This document shows, piece by piece, positions 29,001 through 36,835 of a stretch of DNA of 64,000 bases; position 1 is the stretch's first letter, and each line of letters begins with the position of its first letter. The position numbers and the translations under genes are program-made. The notes beneath the pieces are model-generated. The model did no database searches. It was not told the origin of the DNA and saw only the letters and a program-made list of their open reading frames with translations. The DNA is from Promicromonospora umidemergens (GTDB lineage: Bacteria > Actinomycetota > Actinomycetes > Actinomycetales > Cellulomonadaceae), in the NCBI RefSeq assembly GCF_024171995.1, contig NZ_JAMTCT010000024.1, forward strand, positions 18,353 to 82,352. Direction: 5' to 3'.

Positions 29001-29294
29001 ATGGGACACGACCACACACACGGCGAGCACCAGCACGGCGAGCAGGCCGACGGCGGCCACTGCGGCGGCCACGCGCCCTCGGCGCCGCCGAGCCACCACG
29101 GCATCAACCTGCTCGGCCCGTCGGCCGAGGAGCTCGCGGAGTGCCCGGTGATGCGCGGCAGCACCGTCGTCAAGGCCGACGCCGAGGCCAAGGGGCTGTT
29201 CCGCGACTACGCGGGCCAGCGGTACTGGTTCTGCTGCGCGGGCTGCGAGGCCCCGTTCGACGCCGACCCGTCGAAGTACGCGGCAACGGTCTGA
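29001..29294 (+). CDS. YHS-domain metal-binding protein with His-rich N-terminus
   Basis: 97 aa. Residues 1-35 are rich in His (HDHTHGEHQHGEQ, HCGGHA, SHHG); the rest is a YHS domain (ECPVMRGSTVVKADAEAKGL, YAGQRYWFCCAGCEAPFDADPSKY) with Cys in CPVM and the CCAGC cluster. YHS domains bind copper or other soft metals and are often attached to or encoded near Cu ATPases. RBS GAAGAGAGG precedes. Between copA and csoR, so likely a cytoplasmic copper buffer or donor. Confidence 0.85.
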   Translation: MGHDHTHGEHQHGEQADGGHCGGHAPSAPPSHHGINLLGPSAEELAECPVMRGSTVVKADAEAKGLFRDYAGQRYWFCCAGCEAPFDADPSKYAATV

Positions 29295-29308
29295 CCTGAG
29301 ATGACACC

Positions 29309-29659
29309 ATGGGAACCATGACCGAAACAGGATCCCCTGGCGCTCTCGGCGTCAGCGGGGAGGGTGACGCACACGCCACCCATGGGTACATCACCGACAA
29401 GGCCAACTACCTCGCCCGGCTCAAGCGCATCGAGGGGCAGGCGCGCGGGATCCACCGGATGGTCGACGAGGAGCAGTACTGCATCGACATCCTCACGCAG
29501 GTGTCGGCCTTGACCAAGGCGCTGGAGAGTGTGGCGCTCGGCCTGCTGGACGACCACCTCAAGCACTGCGTGGTGGACGCCGCCCGGGCCGGGGGCGCAG
29601 AGGCGGACGCCAAGGTGAAGGAGGCCTCCGACGCGATAGCGCGGCTCGTCCGCTCCTGA
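29309..29659 (+). CDS. csoR: Copper-sensing repressor CsoR
   Basis: 116 aa, all-helical DUF156 repressor. The Cu(I) ligand set is complete: Cys58, His83, Cys87 with the same spacing (25 and 4) as mycobacterial CsoR; the helix-1 RLKRIEGQARGIHRMV block is typical. In-frame ATG at 29318 is a possible shorter start. Binds the three TACCCC-N3-GGGGTA type boxes in this window and leaves when loaded with Cu(I). It is the last gene of the copZ operon; a very long palindrome follows. Confidence 0.95.
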   Translation: MGTMTETGSPGALGVSGEGDAHATHGYITDKANYLARLKRIEGQARGIHRMVDEEQYCIDILTQVSALTKALESVALGLLDDHLKHCVVDAARAGGAEADAKVKEASDAIARLVRS

Positions 29660-29683
29660 GCCGCGGAGGTTGAGACCGCCCGG

Positions 29684-29751
29684 TGTGGTCGGTAGAACGT
29701 CAGAAGGTCGGCACCCCGGGGTGCCGACCTTCTGACGTTCTAACGACCACA
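29684..29751. terminator. 68-bp near-perfect palindrome after csoR
   Basis: Arms 29693-29717 and 29718-29742 are a perfect 25-bp inverted repeat with no loop. After one mismatch (29692/29743) eight more pairs extend it to 29684-29751, 34 bp per arm. It lies between csoR and the CopB promoter and probably ends the copZ operon transcript. No T tract. Confidence 0.7.
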
Positions 29752-29784
29752 GGACGATGTGTCGCGCCGGACCCCGGACAGCGC

Positions 29785-29814
29785 TTGACCGCGGGTACCC
29801 CTGGGGGGTATAAA
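29785..29814 (+). promoter_or_regulatory. copB promoter with embedded CsoR box
   Basis: -35 TTGACC (29785-29790), 18-base spacer, -10 TATAAA (29809-29814). The perfect CsoR dyad TACCCC-TGG-GGGGTA (29796-29810) lies in the spacer and touches the -10. Start of transcription near 29821 excludes the upstream GTG at 29822 as a translation start. Confidence 0.82.
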
Positions 29815-29866
29815 TTGTGGTGTGCCGCCCACCCGTGGGGCACTGCTTCAACCCAGGAGCGATTCC

Positions 29867-32026
29867 ATGAACGAGTCACCCGACCGCCCCACCGAGCAGG
29901 CTGTCGTGCCCGGCCCGGACAGCAGCCATCAGCACGGCCATCAGCACGGCCATGCGCACGGCCAGGCCACCCAGGCCACCCAGGAGCAGCACTCCGGCCA
30001 CGCGGAGCGCTCCGGCCACGGAGGGCACGGCGGTCACTCCGGCCACGGTGACCACGTGGGCCAGTTCCGCCGGCTGTTCTGGATCATGCTCGTCCTGGCC
30101 GTGCCGGTCGTCGCGTTCTCCGACATGTTCGCGATGCTCCTCGGGTACTCCCTGCCGGACGCGACCTGGGCGAACGCGGTATCGCCGCTGCTCGGTACCG
30201 TCATGTACGCGTGGGGCGGATGGCCGTTCCTCACCGGGGCGGTCAGCGAGCTCCGGTCCCGCAAGCCGGGGATGATGCTGCTGATCGGGCTCGCGATCAC
30301 CGTCGCGTTCGTCGCCTCCCTCGGCGCGAGCCTCGGGCTGCTGGACCACCAGCTCGACTTCTGGTGGGAGCTGGCGCTCCTGATCGTGATCATGCTGCTC
30401 GGCCACTGGATCGAGATGCGGTCGCTCGCACAGACGACGTCGGCCCTCGACTCCCTCGCAGCCCTCCTGCCGGACGAGGCCGAGCGCGTCGACGGCGACC
30501 AGATCGTCACGGTCGCGCCGGCCGACCTCGCGGTGGGCGACGTCGTCGTCGTGCGGCCCGGCGGGAGCGTCCCCGCCGACGGCCGCGTCGTCGACGGCCA
30601 GGCCGAGATGGACGAGTCCATGGTGACGGGCGAGTCGCGCACCGTCTCGCGCGGCGAGGGCGATGCCGTGACGGCCGGGACGGTCGCCACCGACTCCGGG
30701 CTCCGGGTCGAGGTGACCGCCACCGGCGACGACACCGCCCTGGCCGGCATCCAGCGCCTGGTCACCGAGGCGCAGAGCTCGTCGTCGCGCGCGCAGCGCC
30801 TGGCGGACGTCGCGGCCGGCTGGCTGTTCTGGTTCGCCCTCGGCGCCGCCGCCGTCACCGCGGTGGTCTGGTCCCTTGTCGGCCTGCCCGACGACGCCGT
30901 CGTCCGCACCGTGACCGTGCTCGTGATCGCCTGCCCCCACGCCCTCGGGCTGGCCATCCCGCTCGTCGTCTCGATAGCCACCGAGCGGGCCGCTCGCGGC
31001 GGCGTGCTGGTCAAGGACCGGCTCGCGCTGGAGAGCATGCGCACCGTCGACACCGTGCTGTTCGACAAGACCGGCACCCTGACCAAGGGCGAGCCCACCG
31101 TCGCAGAGGCGCTGCCCGCCGGCGGAGTCGGCAACGGCGTCGACAGCGACACGCTGCTGGCGCTCGCGGCCGCCGCGGAGTCGGACAGCGAGCACCCGCT
31201 GGCCAAGGCGATGGTGCGCGCCGCCCAGGACCGTGGTCTGACGGTTCCCCGGGTCGCCGGGTTCTCGTCGTCGCCCGCCGTCGGGGTCACCGCCACTGTC
31301 GACGGCCACGAGATCCGGGTCGGCGGGCCGCGCCTGCTCGAGGAGAGCGGGCAGGCCGAGCTGCCGGTGGCCGAGGTCTGGCGCGGCGACGGGGCGATCA
31401 TCCTGCACGTCCTGCGCGACGGGGCGGTGGTCGGCGGCATCAAGCTCGCGGACGAGGTGCGCGCCGAGTCCGCCGACGCCGTCCGGGCGCTCCACGCCCT
31501 GGGCGTCCAGGTGGTCATGATCACCGGCGACGCCGAGGCGGTCGCCCGGTCGGTGGCCGACGAGCTGGGCGTCGACCGCTACTTCGCGGGCGTCCGGCCG
31601 GAGGACAAGTCCGCCAAGGTCCAGCAGCTCCAGGGGGAGGGCCGGAAGGTCGCGATGGTGGGCGACGGCGTCAACGACGCCCCGGCGCTGGCGCAGGCCG
31701 ACGTCGGGATCGCGATCGGGGCCGGCACGGACGTGGCCATCGCGTCCGCCGGGGTCATCCTCGCCAGCGACGACCCGCGGTCGGTCCTGTCGGTGATCGA
31801 GCTGTCCCGGGCCAGCTACCGCAAGATGAAGCAGAACCTGTGGTGGGCCGCTGGGTACAACCTTCTCGCGGTGCCGCTCGCCGCGGGGGTCCTCGCGCCG
31901 GTCGGGTTCGTGCTGCCGATGTCGGTGGGCGCCGTCCTGATGTCGCTCTCCACCGTCGTCGTCGCGCTCAACGCCCAGCTGCTGCGCCGGCTCGACCTCC
32001 GGCCTGGAGGTCGAGCCGGGCAGTAG
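29867..32026 (+). CDS. copB: CopB-type P1B-3 copper ATPase
   Basis: 719 aa. His-rich N-terminus (HQHGHQHGHAHGQ; HSGHAERSGHGGHGGHSGHG) in place of an HMA domain, then membrane helices, TGES actuator, CPH metal site at 356-358 (VIACPHALGLAIP), phosphorylation Asp400 in DKTGTLT, SEHPLAKA and [11 protein letters not shown] marks the P1B-3 class, usually Cu(II) or Cu(I)/Ag(I). Start ATG 29867 behind AGGAG. Its own CsoR-controlled promoter separates it from the copZ operon. The last codons form a terminator hairpin, and this tail was copied elsewhere (33474-33519). Confidence 0.93.
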   Translation: MNESPDRPTEQAVVPGPDSSHQHGHQHGHAHGQATQATQEQHSGHAERSGHGGHGGHSGHGDHVGQFRRLFWIMLVLAVPVVAFSDMFAMLLGYSLPDATWANAVSPLLGTVMYAWGGWPFLTGAVSELRSRKPGMMLLIGLAITVAFVASLGASLGLLDHQLDFWWELALLIVIMLLGHWIEMRSLAQTTSALDSLAALLPDEAERVDGDQIVTVAPADLAVGDVVVVRPGGSVPADGRVVDGQAEMDESMVTGESRTVSRGEGDAVTAGTVATDSGLRVEVTATGDDTALAGIQRLVTEAQSSSSRAQRLADVAAGWLFWFALGAAAVTAVVWSLVGLPDDAVVRTVTVLVIACPHALGLAIPLVVSIATERAARGGVLVKDRLALESMRTVDTVLFDKTGTLTKGEPTVAEALPAGGVGNGVDSDTLLALAAAAESDSEHPLAKAMVRAAQDRGLTVPRVAGFSSSPAVGVTATVDGHEIRVGGPRLLEESGQAELPVAEVWRGDGAIILHVLRDGAVVGGIKLADEVRAESADAVRALHALGVQVVMITGDAEAVARSVADELGVDRYFAGVRPEDKSAKVQQLQGEGRKVAMVGDGVNDAPALAQADVGIAIGAGTDVAIASAGVILASDDPRSVLSVIELSRASYRKMKQNLWWAAGYNLLAVPLAAGVLAPVGFVLPMSVGAVLMSLSTVVVALNAQLLRRLDLRPGGRAGQ
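31987..32019. terminator. Hairpin formed by the last codons of copB
   Basis: 14-bp perfect stem (31987-32000 / 32006-32019) with a 5-base loop GGCCT, just before the copB stop at 32026. It lies between convergent copB and sialidase 1, so it could end both transcripts. Confidence 0.7.
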
Positions 32027-32029
32027 GCC

Positions 32030-32062
32030 CTGCTGATCATCTGCTGACCACCTGCTGACTGA
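32030..32062. repeat. Three tandem 11-base units between copB and sialidase 1
   Basis: CTGCTGATCAT, CTGCTGACCAC and CTGCTGACTGA follow one another directly, filling the gap between the two convergent stops. Degenerate slippage repeat; no function visible. Confidence 0.6.
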
Positions 32063-33325
32063 TCACCCGGAGGCCGCACCGCCCTGCAGGAGCCAGTCGA
32101 GGTCGAACGTGGCGAACCGGATGCCGCCGTCGCCCGAATCGGGCTCGTAGAGCAGCCCGACCGTCCCGTCGGGCAGCGTGGCCAGCGTCGAGTAGCCCAT
32201 GCCGCCCGGCTGGAACACCCGGGACACGGGCCAGCTCCTGCCGTCGTCGTAGCTCATCCGGACCGTGCCGTTGTTGCGCGACGTCGTGGACGCCGCGTTC
32301 GAGAAGAGGAGCACCTTGGCCTTCTTCGTGCCGCGGGGCGCGTCGGGGTAGGCCCGCATGATGGAGGCATTGCTCCCGGGGTCAGGGAGCTGCCGGTCGA
32401 TCCGCACGCGGCCGTAGGTCACTCCGCCGTCCGTCGAGTAGGCCACCCTGCGAAATCCCGACCCGCCGGAGTCGCGTGAGTTGAGCATGACGCGCCCGTC
32501 GGACAGCTCGACCGTCTTGTTCTCGTTCATGTTGGTACCGACCGGCTCGCCGGCCTGCCAGGTCTTGCCGTGGTCGTCGGAGTACACCGAGACCGCCTGG
32601 ATCGTTCTTGCGCCGTTGATGATCGTGTACTGCTGGAGCAGGCGGCCCGCGTGGGGTCCGTACCTGAGCTGGATGCCCTGGCCGGACGCGGCGAACCGGG
32701 AGCGCCACGCCGGGTCGGCCGTGACGTCGGCGGTGATCGTGCGGTGCGTCCAGCTGCGGCCGTCGTCGGTGGACGTCGAGAGGTGCGCCTGGAGGACGTC
32801 GCGGTCCGTCGGGTCGACGCCCCGCTGCGAGCCGCCGAAGCCCTCGTCGTAGGACTTCATGTGGAAGTTGAAGATGGTGCCGGTCTCGCGGTCGACGATG
32901 TAGCTCGGGTCGGAGTAGCCCTCGATCGGCCTGGAGGTCTTGCCCGCCGCGACGACCTCCTGCGGGCCCCAGGTGGCGCCGTTGTCCGTGGAGCGGCGCT
33001 GGAGGATCGAGTTCGGTCCGGGGGCGTCGGCGTCGGTGGGGCGCCCGTCGTAGGACGCGAGGACGTCGCCGCTGGTGGTCACCGTCAGCGCGGTGATCCG
33101 GTAGGCGGGGAAGCCGCCCTCGCCGTTGGTCGCGAGCTGCTGTTCGGCGTAGTCGCCGGGGCCACCGGTCGCCGGCGCGACGTCGTGGTCCGGCCGGGGC
33201 GCTGTGTGCTGAGGGCCGTGCTGCGTGGCGGCCGTTGCGACGGTGCCGCTCGCGCCGAGCAGGAGCACGAGGGCGCCCGCCGTGATCAGCAGGCAGGGCG
33301 TTGGTCTGCGAAGGTGTCCGAGCAT
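32063..33325 (-). CDS. Secreted sialidase (GH33), copy 1
   Basis: 420 aa from ATG 33325 behind GGAAGGAACGGC. Signal peptide residues about 1-33 (LLITAGALVLLLGASGTVATA). Six-bladed GH33 propeller with Asp boxes STDNGATW, STDDGRSW, SDDHGKTW, STDGGVTY and SYDDGRSW; acid/base Asp in ASYDGRP; catalytic Glu region NENKTVELSDGRVML; Tyr in GYSTLATLPDG. The arginine motif reads YRIT (75-78) where sialidases normally have F/YRIP. Cleaves terminal sialic acid from host or environmental glycans outside the cell. About 80% like its tandem neighbour; no binding module. Confidence 0.92.
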   Translation of the reverse strand: MLGHLRRPTPCLLITAGALVLLLGASGTVATAATQHGPQHTAPRPDHDVAPATGGPGDYAEQQLATNGEGGFPAYRITALTVTTSGDVLASYDGRPTDADAPGPNSILQRRSTDNGATWGPQEVVAAGKTSRPIEGYSDPSYIVDRETGTIFNFHMKSYDEGFGGSQRGVDPTDRDVLQAHLSTSTDDGRSWTHRTITADVTADPAWRSRFAASGQGIQLRYGPHAGRLLQQYTIINGARTIQAVSVYSDDHGKTWQAGEPVGTNMNENKTVELSDGRVMLNSRDSGGSGFRRVAYSTDGGVTYGRVRIDRQLPDPGSNASIMRAYPDAPRGTKKAKVLLFSNAASTTSRNNGTVRMSYDDGRSWPVSRVFQPGGMGYSTLATLPDGTVGLLYEPDSGDGGIRFATFDLDWLLQGGAASG

Positions 33326-33412
33326 GCCGTTCCTTCCGGTCGAGGTATCGCTCGGCAAGGTGACCGACCATGAGAGGGACGTTGGTCGGCAAAGGTGCCG
33401 AAACAGGACAGA

Positions 33413-33432
33413 TGGCATCAGTTGATGACGTC
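33413..33432. promoter_or_regulatory. Degenerate copy of the shared GntR operator upstream of sialidase 1
   Basis: GGCATCAGTTGATGACGTC aligns with the perfect operator of sialidase 2 at the same place after GGACAGAT. Core inverted halves CATCA-GT-TGATG remain. Changed relative to copy 2, so regulation may differ. Confidence 0.4.
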
Positions 33433-33482
33433 TGGACCGTAACCCCGCTCCGGGAAGCCTGCAACCAAGAGCCGCTGCTGCG

Positions 33483-33514
33483 CCGGCTCGACCTCCGCCT
33501 GGAGGCCGAGCCGG
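33483..33514. terminator. Hairpin downstream of sialidase 2 (copied from copB tail)
   Basis: 14-bp stem (33483-33496 / 33501-33514) with one mismatch and loop GCCT. This is the duplicate of the copB terminal hairpin, now 14 bases past the sialidase 2 stop, where it could end that transcript. Confidence 0.65.
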
Positions 33515-33527
33515 GCAGTGAGCGGAC

Positions 33528-34799
33528 TCAGCCGCCGTGCAAGAGCCAGTCGAGGTCGAACGTGGCGAACCGGATGCCGCCGTAGCCCGAGTCGGGCTCG
33601 TAGAGCAGCCCGACCTTGCCGTCGGGCAGCGTGGCCAGCGTCGAGTAGGCCATGCCGCCCGGCTGGAACACGCGGGACTCCGGCCAGGTCCTGCCGTCGT
33701 CGTAGCTGATCCGGACGGTGCCGTTGCTGCGCGACGTCGTGGAACCCGCGTTGGAGAACAGGAGCACCCGAGCCTCCGCGGACCCGCGCGGCGCGTTGGG
33801 GTAGGCGCGCACGATCGAGGCGTTGTTCGTCGGGTCGGGCAGCTCCCGGTCGATCGTCACGCGGCCGTAGGTCACCCCGCCGTCGGCGGAGTAGGCCACC
33901 TTGCGGTAGCCCGAGCGGGCGGAGTCACGCGAGTTGAGCATGACGCGCCCGTCGGACAGCTCGACCGTCTTGTTCTCGTCCATGCCGGTACCGACCGGCT
34001 CGCCGACCTGCCAGCTCGCACCGTGGTCGTCGGAGTACACCGACACCGCCTGGAACGTGCCGGAGCCGTTGATGATCGTGTACTGCTGGACCAGGCGGCC
34101 CGCGTACTTGCCGTACTTGAGCTGGATGCCCTGGCCGGACGCGGCGAAGCGGGAGCGCCAGTCGAGGTCGGCCGTGACGTCGGCGGTGATCGTGCGGTGG
34201 GTCCAGGTGCGGCCGTCGTCGGTGGACGTCGAGACGTCCGCCTGGATCACGTTGCGGTCCGCGGGGTCGACACCCGGCCGCGAGCTGCCGAAGCCCGCGT
34301 CGTAGGACTTCACGTGGAAGCTGAAGATGTCGCCGGTCTCGCGGTCGACGATGTAGCTCGGGTCGGAGTAGCCCTCGATCGGCGCGGTGGTCTTGCCCGC
34401 CGCGACGATCTCCTGCGGCCCCCAGGTCGCGCCGCTGTCCGTGGAGCGCCGCTGCAGGATCGAGTTCGGCCCGGGGGAGTCGGCGGCGGTGGGGCGTCCG
34501 TCGTACGAGGCGAGGACGTCACCGCCGTTGGTCACCGTCAGCGCGGGGATCCGGTAGTTGGGAAAGCCGTCCTCGCCGTTGGTCGCGAGCTGCTGCTCGG
34601 CGTAGGTCCCGGGGCCGCCGGTGGCCGGCGTGACGTCGTGGTCGGGCGCGGCCGCGAAGTGGTGGGCAGGTGTCGTGTGGCGAGGGGCTGCGGTGTGCTG
34701 CGTGGCTGCCGTGGCGGTGCCGCTCATGCCGAGCAGGAGCGCGAGGGCTCCCGCCGTGACCGCGACGCGGGACGCCGGCCTGCGGAGGTGTCCGTTCAT
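33528..34799 (-). CDS. Secreted sialidase (GH33), copy 2
   Basis: 423 aa from ATG 34799 with the same ribosome site as copy 1. Signal peptide about 1-32 (VAVTAGALALLLGMSGTATAA), a His/Ala/Pro-rich spacer, then the GH33 catalytic propeller with intact YRIP (82-85), Asp boxes STDSGATW (119-126), STDDGRTW, SDDHGASW, SADGGVTY and SYDDGRTW, and the same Asp, Glu and Tyr catalytic regions as copy 1. Its promoter carries the best version of the operator shared with the nag/nan divergent region. Likely the ancestral-function copy, which is inference. Confidence 0.92.
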   Translation of the reverse strand: MNGHLRRPASRVAVTAGALALLLGMSGTATAATQHTAAPRHTTPAHHFAAAPDHDVTPATGGPGTYAEQQLATNGEDGFPNYRIPALTVTNGGDVLASYDGRPTAADSPGPNSILQRRSTDSGATWGPQEIVAAGKTTAPIEGYSDPSYIVDRETGDIFSFHVKSYDAGFGSSRPGVDPADRNVIQADVSTSTDDGRTWTHRTITADVTADLDWRSRFAASGQGIQLKYGKYAGRLVQQYTIINGSGTFQAVSVYSDDHGASWQVGEPVGTGMDENKTVELSDGRVMLNSRDSARSGYRKVAYSADGGVTYGRVTIDRELPDPTNNASIVRAYPNAPRGSAEARVLLFSNAGSTTSRSNGTVRISYDDGRTWPESRVFQPGGMAYSTLATLPDGKVGLLYEPDSGYGGIRFATFDLDWLLHGG

Positions 34800-34886
34800 G
34801 CCGTTCCTTCCGGTGGAGGTGTCGTTCGGCACTGCGGCCGGCCGCGAAAGGGGCAGAGCGCGGCGACGGTGCCGAACTGGACAGAT

Positions 34887-34906
34887 GACGTCAGATGTCT
34901 GACGTC
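34887..34906. promoter_or_regulatory. Candidate GntR (NanR-like) operator upstream of sialidase 2
   Basis: GACGTCAGA-TG-TCTGACGTC, a perfect 9-bp inverted repeat with 2-base centre, 88 bases upstream of the sialidase start. The same CAGACATC/GACGTC words appear at 38678-38696 in the nag/nan divergent promoter. Confidence 0.6.
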
Positions 34907-34949
34907 CGGGGAACATATCTCTGTCCGGTGAAGGGGTCAAGGGGGTGTC

Positions 34950-35732
34950 CTACAGCCCTTGCCAGTCGGGTTTGCCGGCGTAGGTCTGGCGGTAGTAGTC
35001 GGCGAGCTGGAGGCGGGAGGCCGCTGCGTCGTCGACCAGGACCGTGGCGTGCGGGTGGGTCTGCATGATGGTGGCGGGCCACATCGCCGAGATCGGTCCC
35101 TCGACCAGCTGGTGGACCGCCTCGGCCTTGGCCCGCCCCGACGCCAGGAGCACCAGGTGCCGCGCGGACATGATCGTGGCAAGACCCTGGGTCAGGCAGT
35201 GCCGCGGCACCTGCTCGACGGACCCGCCGAAGAACCGCGCGTTGTCCTCCCGGGTCTGCCGGGTCAGGGTCTTGATCCGGGTCCGGGACGCGAGCGAGGA
35301 ACCCGGCTCGTTGAACGCGATGTGCCCGTCCGTACCGATCCCCAGGAGCTGCAGGTCCACACCCCCGGCCTGCGCGATGTCCGCCTCGTAGGCGGCGCAC
35401 GCCGCGGGCAGGTCCTCGGCCAGACCGTCCGGGCCCCGCACCGCGCCCGGGGCGAGGTCGACCCGGGCGGCGAACTCCTTGTCGATCACGTTGCGGTACC
35501 GCTGCGGATGGTCCGCGGCCAGGCCGACGTACTCGTCGAGCATGAACGCCCGCGCCCGCGCGAACGACAGACCCTCCTCGGCATGACGGCGAGCCAGCTC
35601 GTCATACACCGCGAGCGGCGAGGACCCGGTCGCCAGCCCCAGCACCACACCGGGCCGCGCCGTCAACAGCCCCTGCACCGCGTCCGCCGCCAGCCGCGCG
35701 AGCTCACCCGCCGGCGCGATCACGACCTCCAT
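34950..35732 (-). CDS. nagB: Glucosamine-6-phosphate deaminase NagB
   Basis: 260 aa. Active-site residues match the E. coli enzyme with a shift of 6: Asp66 (FMLDEYVG), Asp135 and His137 (GIGTDGHIAFNEPGSS), Glu142; phosphate loop LATGSSPLAVY at about 33-43. Turns glucosamine-6-phosphate into fructose-6-phosphate and ammonia, the last step of sialic acid and GlcNAc use. The start touches the previous gene stop (TGATG), so it is the fourth gene of the GntR-Gfo-Gfo-nagB operon. No nagA is present in the window. Allosteric residues of the long enzymes are not obvious. Confidence 0.95.
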   Translation of the reverse strand: MEVVIAPAGELARLAADAVQGLLTARPGVVLGLATGSSPLAVYDELARRHAEEGLSFARARAFMLDEYVGLAADHPQRYRNVIDKEFAARVDLAPGAVRGPDGLAEDLPAACAAYEADIAQAGGVDLQLLGIGTDGHIAFNEPGSSLASRTRIKTLTRQTREDNARFFGGSVEQVPRHCLTQGLATIMSARHLVLLASGRAKAEAVHQLVEGPISAMWPATIMQTHPHATVLVDDAAASRLQLADYYRQTYAGKPDWQGL

Positions 35733-36835
35733 CAGACCCGCTCCTCTTCGTCCTGGTGCACAGAAGCGTTCTGCTGCACAGTGTCCTGGCGCACGGCGAC
35801 GACGTCGCCGGCCTCTGTCGACCGGTAGGCCGCGTCGATCACCGCGAGCGTCGCGCGTGCCTCCCCGATCCCGTAGTCGGGCCGCTCCCCGGCCAGCACG
35901 GCGTCGACCACGTGGCGCAGGTACGCGGCCGCGGCGACCTGGCCGGCGTCGTCGGCGATCGTGGTGCGCCCGGCGGCGCCGAACCGGGAGACGGCGGGCG
36001 CGTCGTCGTCGGCCACCGCGTGGCCGTGCGAGCCGAGCAGCCGGATCGACGACGTGGTGGGCGTCCCGCCCGGAGCGAAGGGCACGCGGCCCAGCGTGAT
36101 CGTCGCGGTGACGCCGCGCTCCAGCTCCAGCGTGACGACGGCCGTGTCCTCCACGCCCGCCGCCCGATGAGAGTCCAGGAAGAGTGCACCCGAGAACGCG
36201 TGCACCTCGATCGGTCGCAGCCCCGTGAGGTAGAGCGCCGCGTCCGCGCAGTAGCCAAGGAAGTTGAGCATCTCGCCTCCGCCGGACAGCTTCCGGTCGA
36301 CCACGAGCTCCGGCCGCTCCACCGACGTGGCGAAGTGCGCGCCCGACGCGAAGAACTCCAGGTCCAGGTGGCGGGGGAGGCCCACGTGCCCGGCGTCCAC
36401 CCACGCCCGCAGGCGCCGCAGGGCGGGCGAGTGCGTCCGGTTCACGACGGCGCAGGTCCGCCCGGTGCGGGCGGCGACGGCGACGAGGTGGTCGGCGTCG
36501 GCGAGGGTGGTCGCCACCGGCTTGTCGACGACGACGTCGAGCCCCGCGTCCAGCAGCGCCGCCGCGAGGCGGGCGTGCCGGGTGGGCTCCGCGCACACCA
36601 CGACGAGGTCGATCGGCGAGCCGAGCGCCCCGGCCACGGACGTGACGTCGTCGACGACACCGAACGGCACGCCGGCGCGGTCCGCGACGGCGCGCGAGTC
36701 CTGGACGGCCCGGTCGCCCGCCGTCCGCTCCTCGACGACGCCGGCGATCTCGACCCGGTGGTCGGCGGCCAGCAGGGCGAGGTAGTCCGCGGCGTGGCGC
36801 ACGCCGGAGGCGAAGGCGACCCGCAGGGCGGTCAT
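35732..36835 (-). CDS. Gfo/Idh/MocA family NAD(P)-dependent oxidoreductase A
   Basis: 367 aa. N-terminal Rossmann domain (LRVAFASGVRHAADYLALL, VDLVVVCAEPTRHA region) with the conserved cofactor Lys of VVVDKPVATTLADA (EKP-like motif as DKP), then the GFO_IDH_MocA C-terminal beta sheet (GGGEMLNFLGYCADAALYL). Cytoplasmic. In several sialic acid clusters a member of this family (NanOx/YjhC) converts 2,7-anhydro-Neu5Ac to Neu5Ac through an NAD-dependent cycle; one of the two copies here could do this. Overlaps oxidoreductase B by 4 bases. Confidence 0.85.
   Translation of the reverse strand: MTALRVAFASGVRHAADYLALLAADHRVEIAGVVEERTAGDRAVQDSRAVADRAGVPFGVVDDVTSVAGALGSPIDLVVVCAEPTRHARLAAALLDAGLDVVVDKPVATTLADADHLVAVAARTGRTCAVVNRTHSPALRRLRAWVDAGHVGLPRHLDLEFFASGAHFATSVERPELVVDRKLSGGGEMLNFLGYCADAALYLTGLRPIEVHAFSGALFLDSHRAAGVEDTAVVTLELERGVTATITLGRVPFAPGGTPTTSSIRLLGSHGHAVADDDAPAVSRFGAAGRTTIADDAGQVAAAAYLRHVVDAVLAGERPDYGIGEARATLAVIDAAYRSTEAGDVVAVRQDTVQQNASVHQDEEERV

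Larger units (their letters stand above)
31977..34930. repeat. Tandem duplication of about 1.5 kb: sialidase gene, promoter and copB tail
   Basis: Unit 1 is about 31977-33473, unit 2 about 33474-34930. Both contain a sialidase gene, the same CCGGAAGGAACGGC start site and the same upstream GGACAGATG...GACGTC block. Unit 2 begins (33474-33519) with a 46-base copy of the copB 3' end, including the hairpin and GGGCAGT, with only two differences. So duplication took place after copB and the sialidase were neighbours. Boundaries approximate. Confidence 0.85.

Noticed and set aside
29822..29866. GTG start for copB
   Set aside because: It falls at the expected transcription start of the CsoR promoter and has no ribosome site; ATG 29867 has AGGAG.
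33474..33519. Possible second copB pseudogene
   Set aside because: Only about 46 bases of the copB tail are present; it is a duplication scar and terminator, not a degraded gene.
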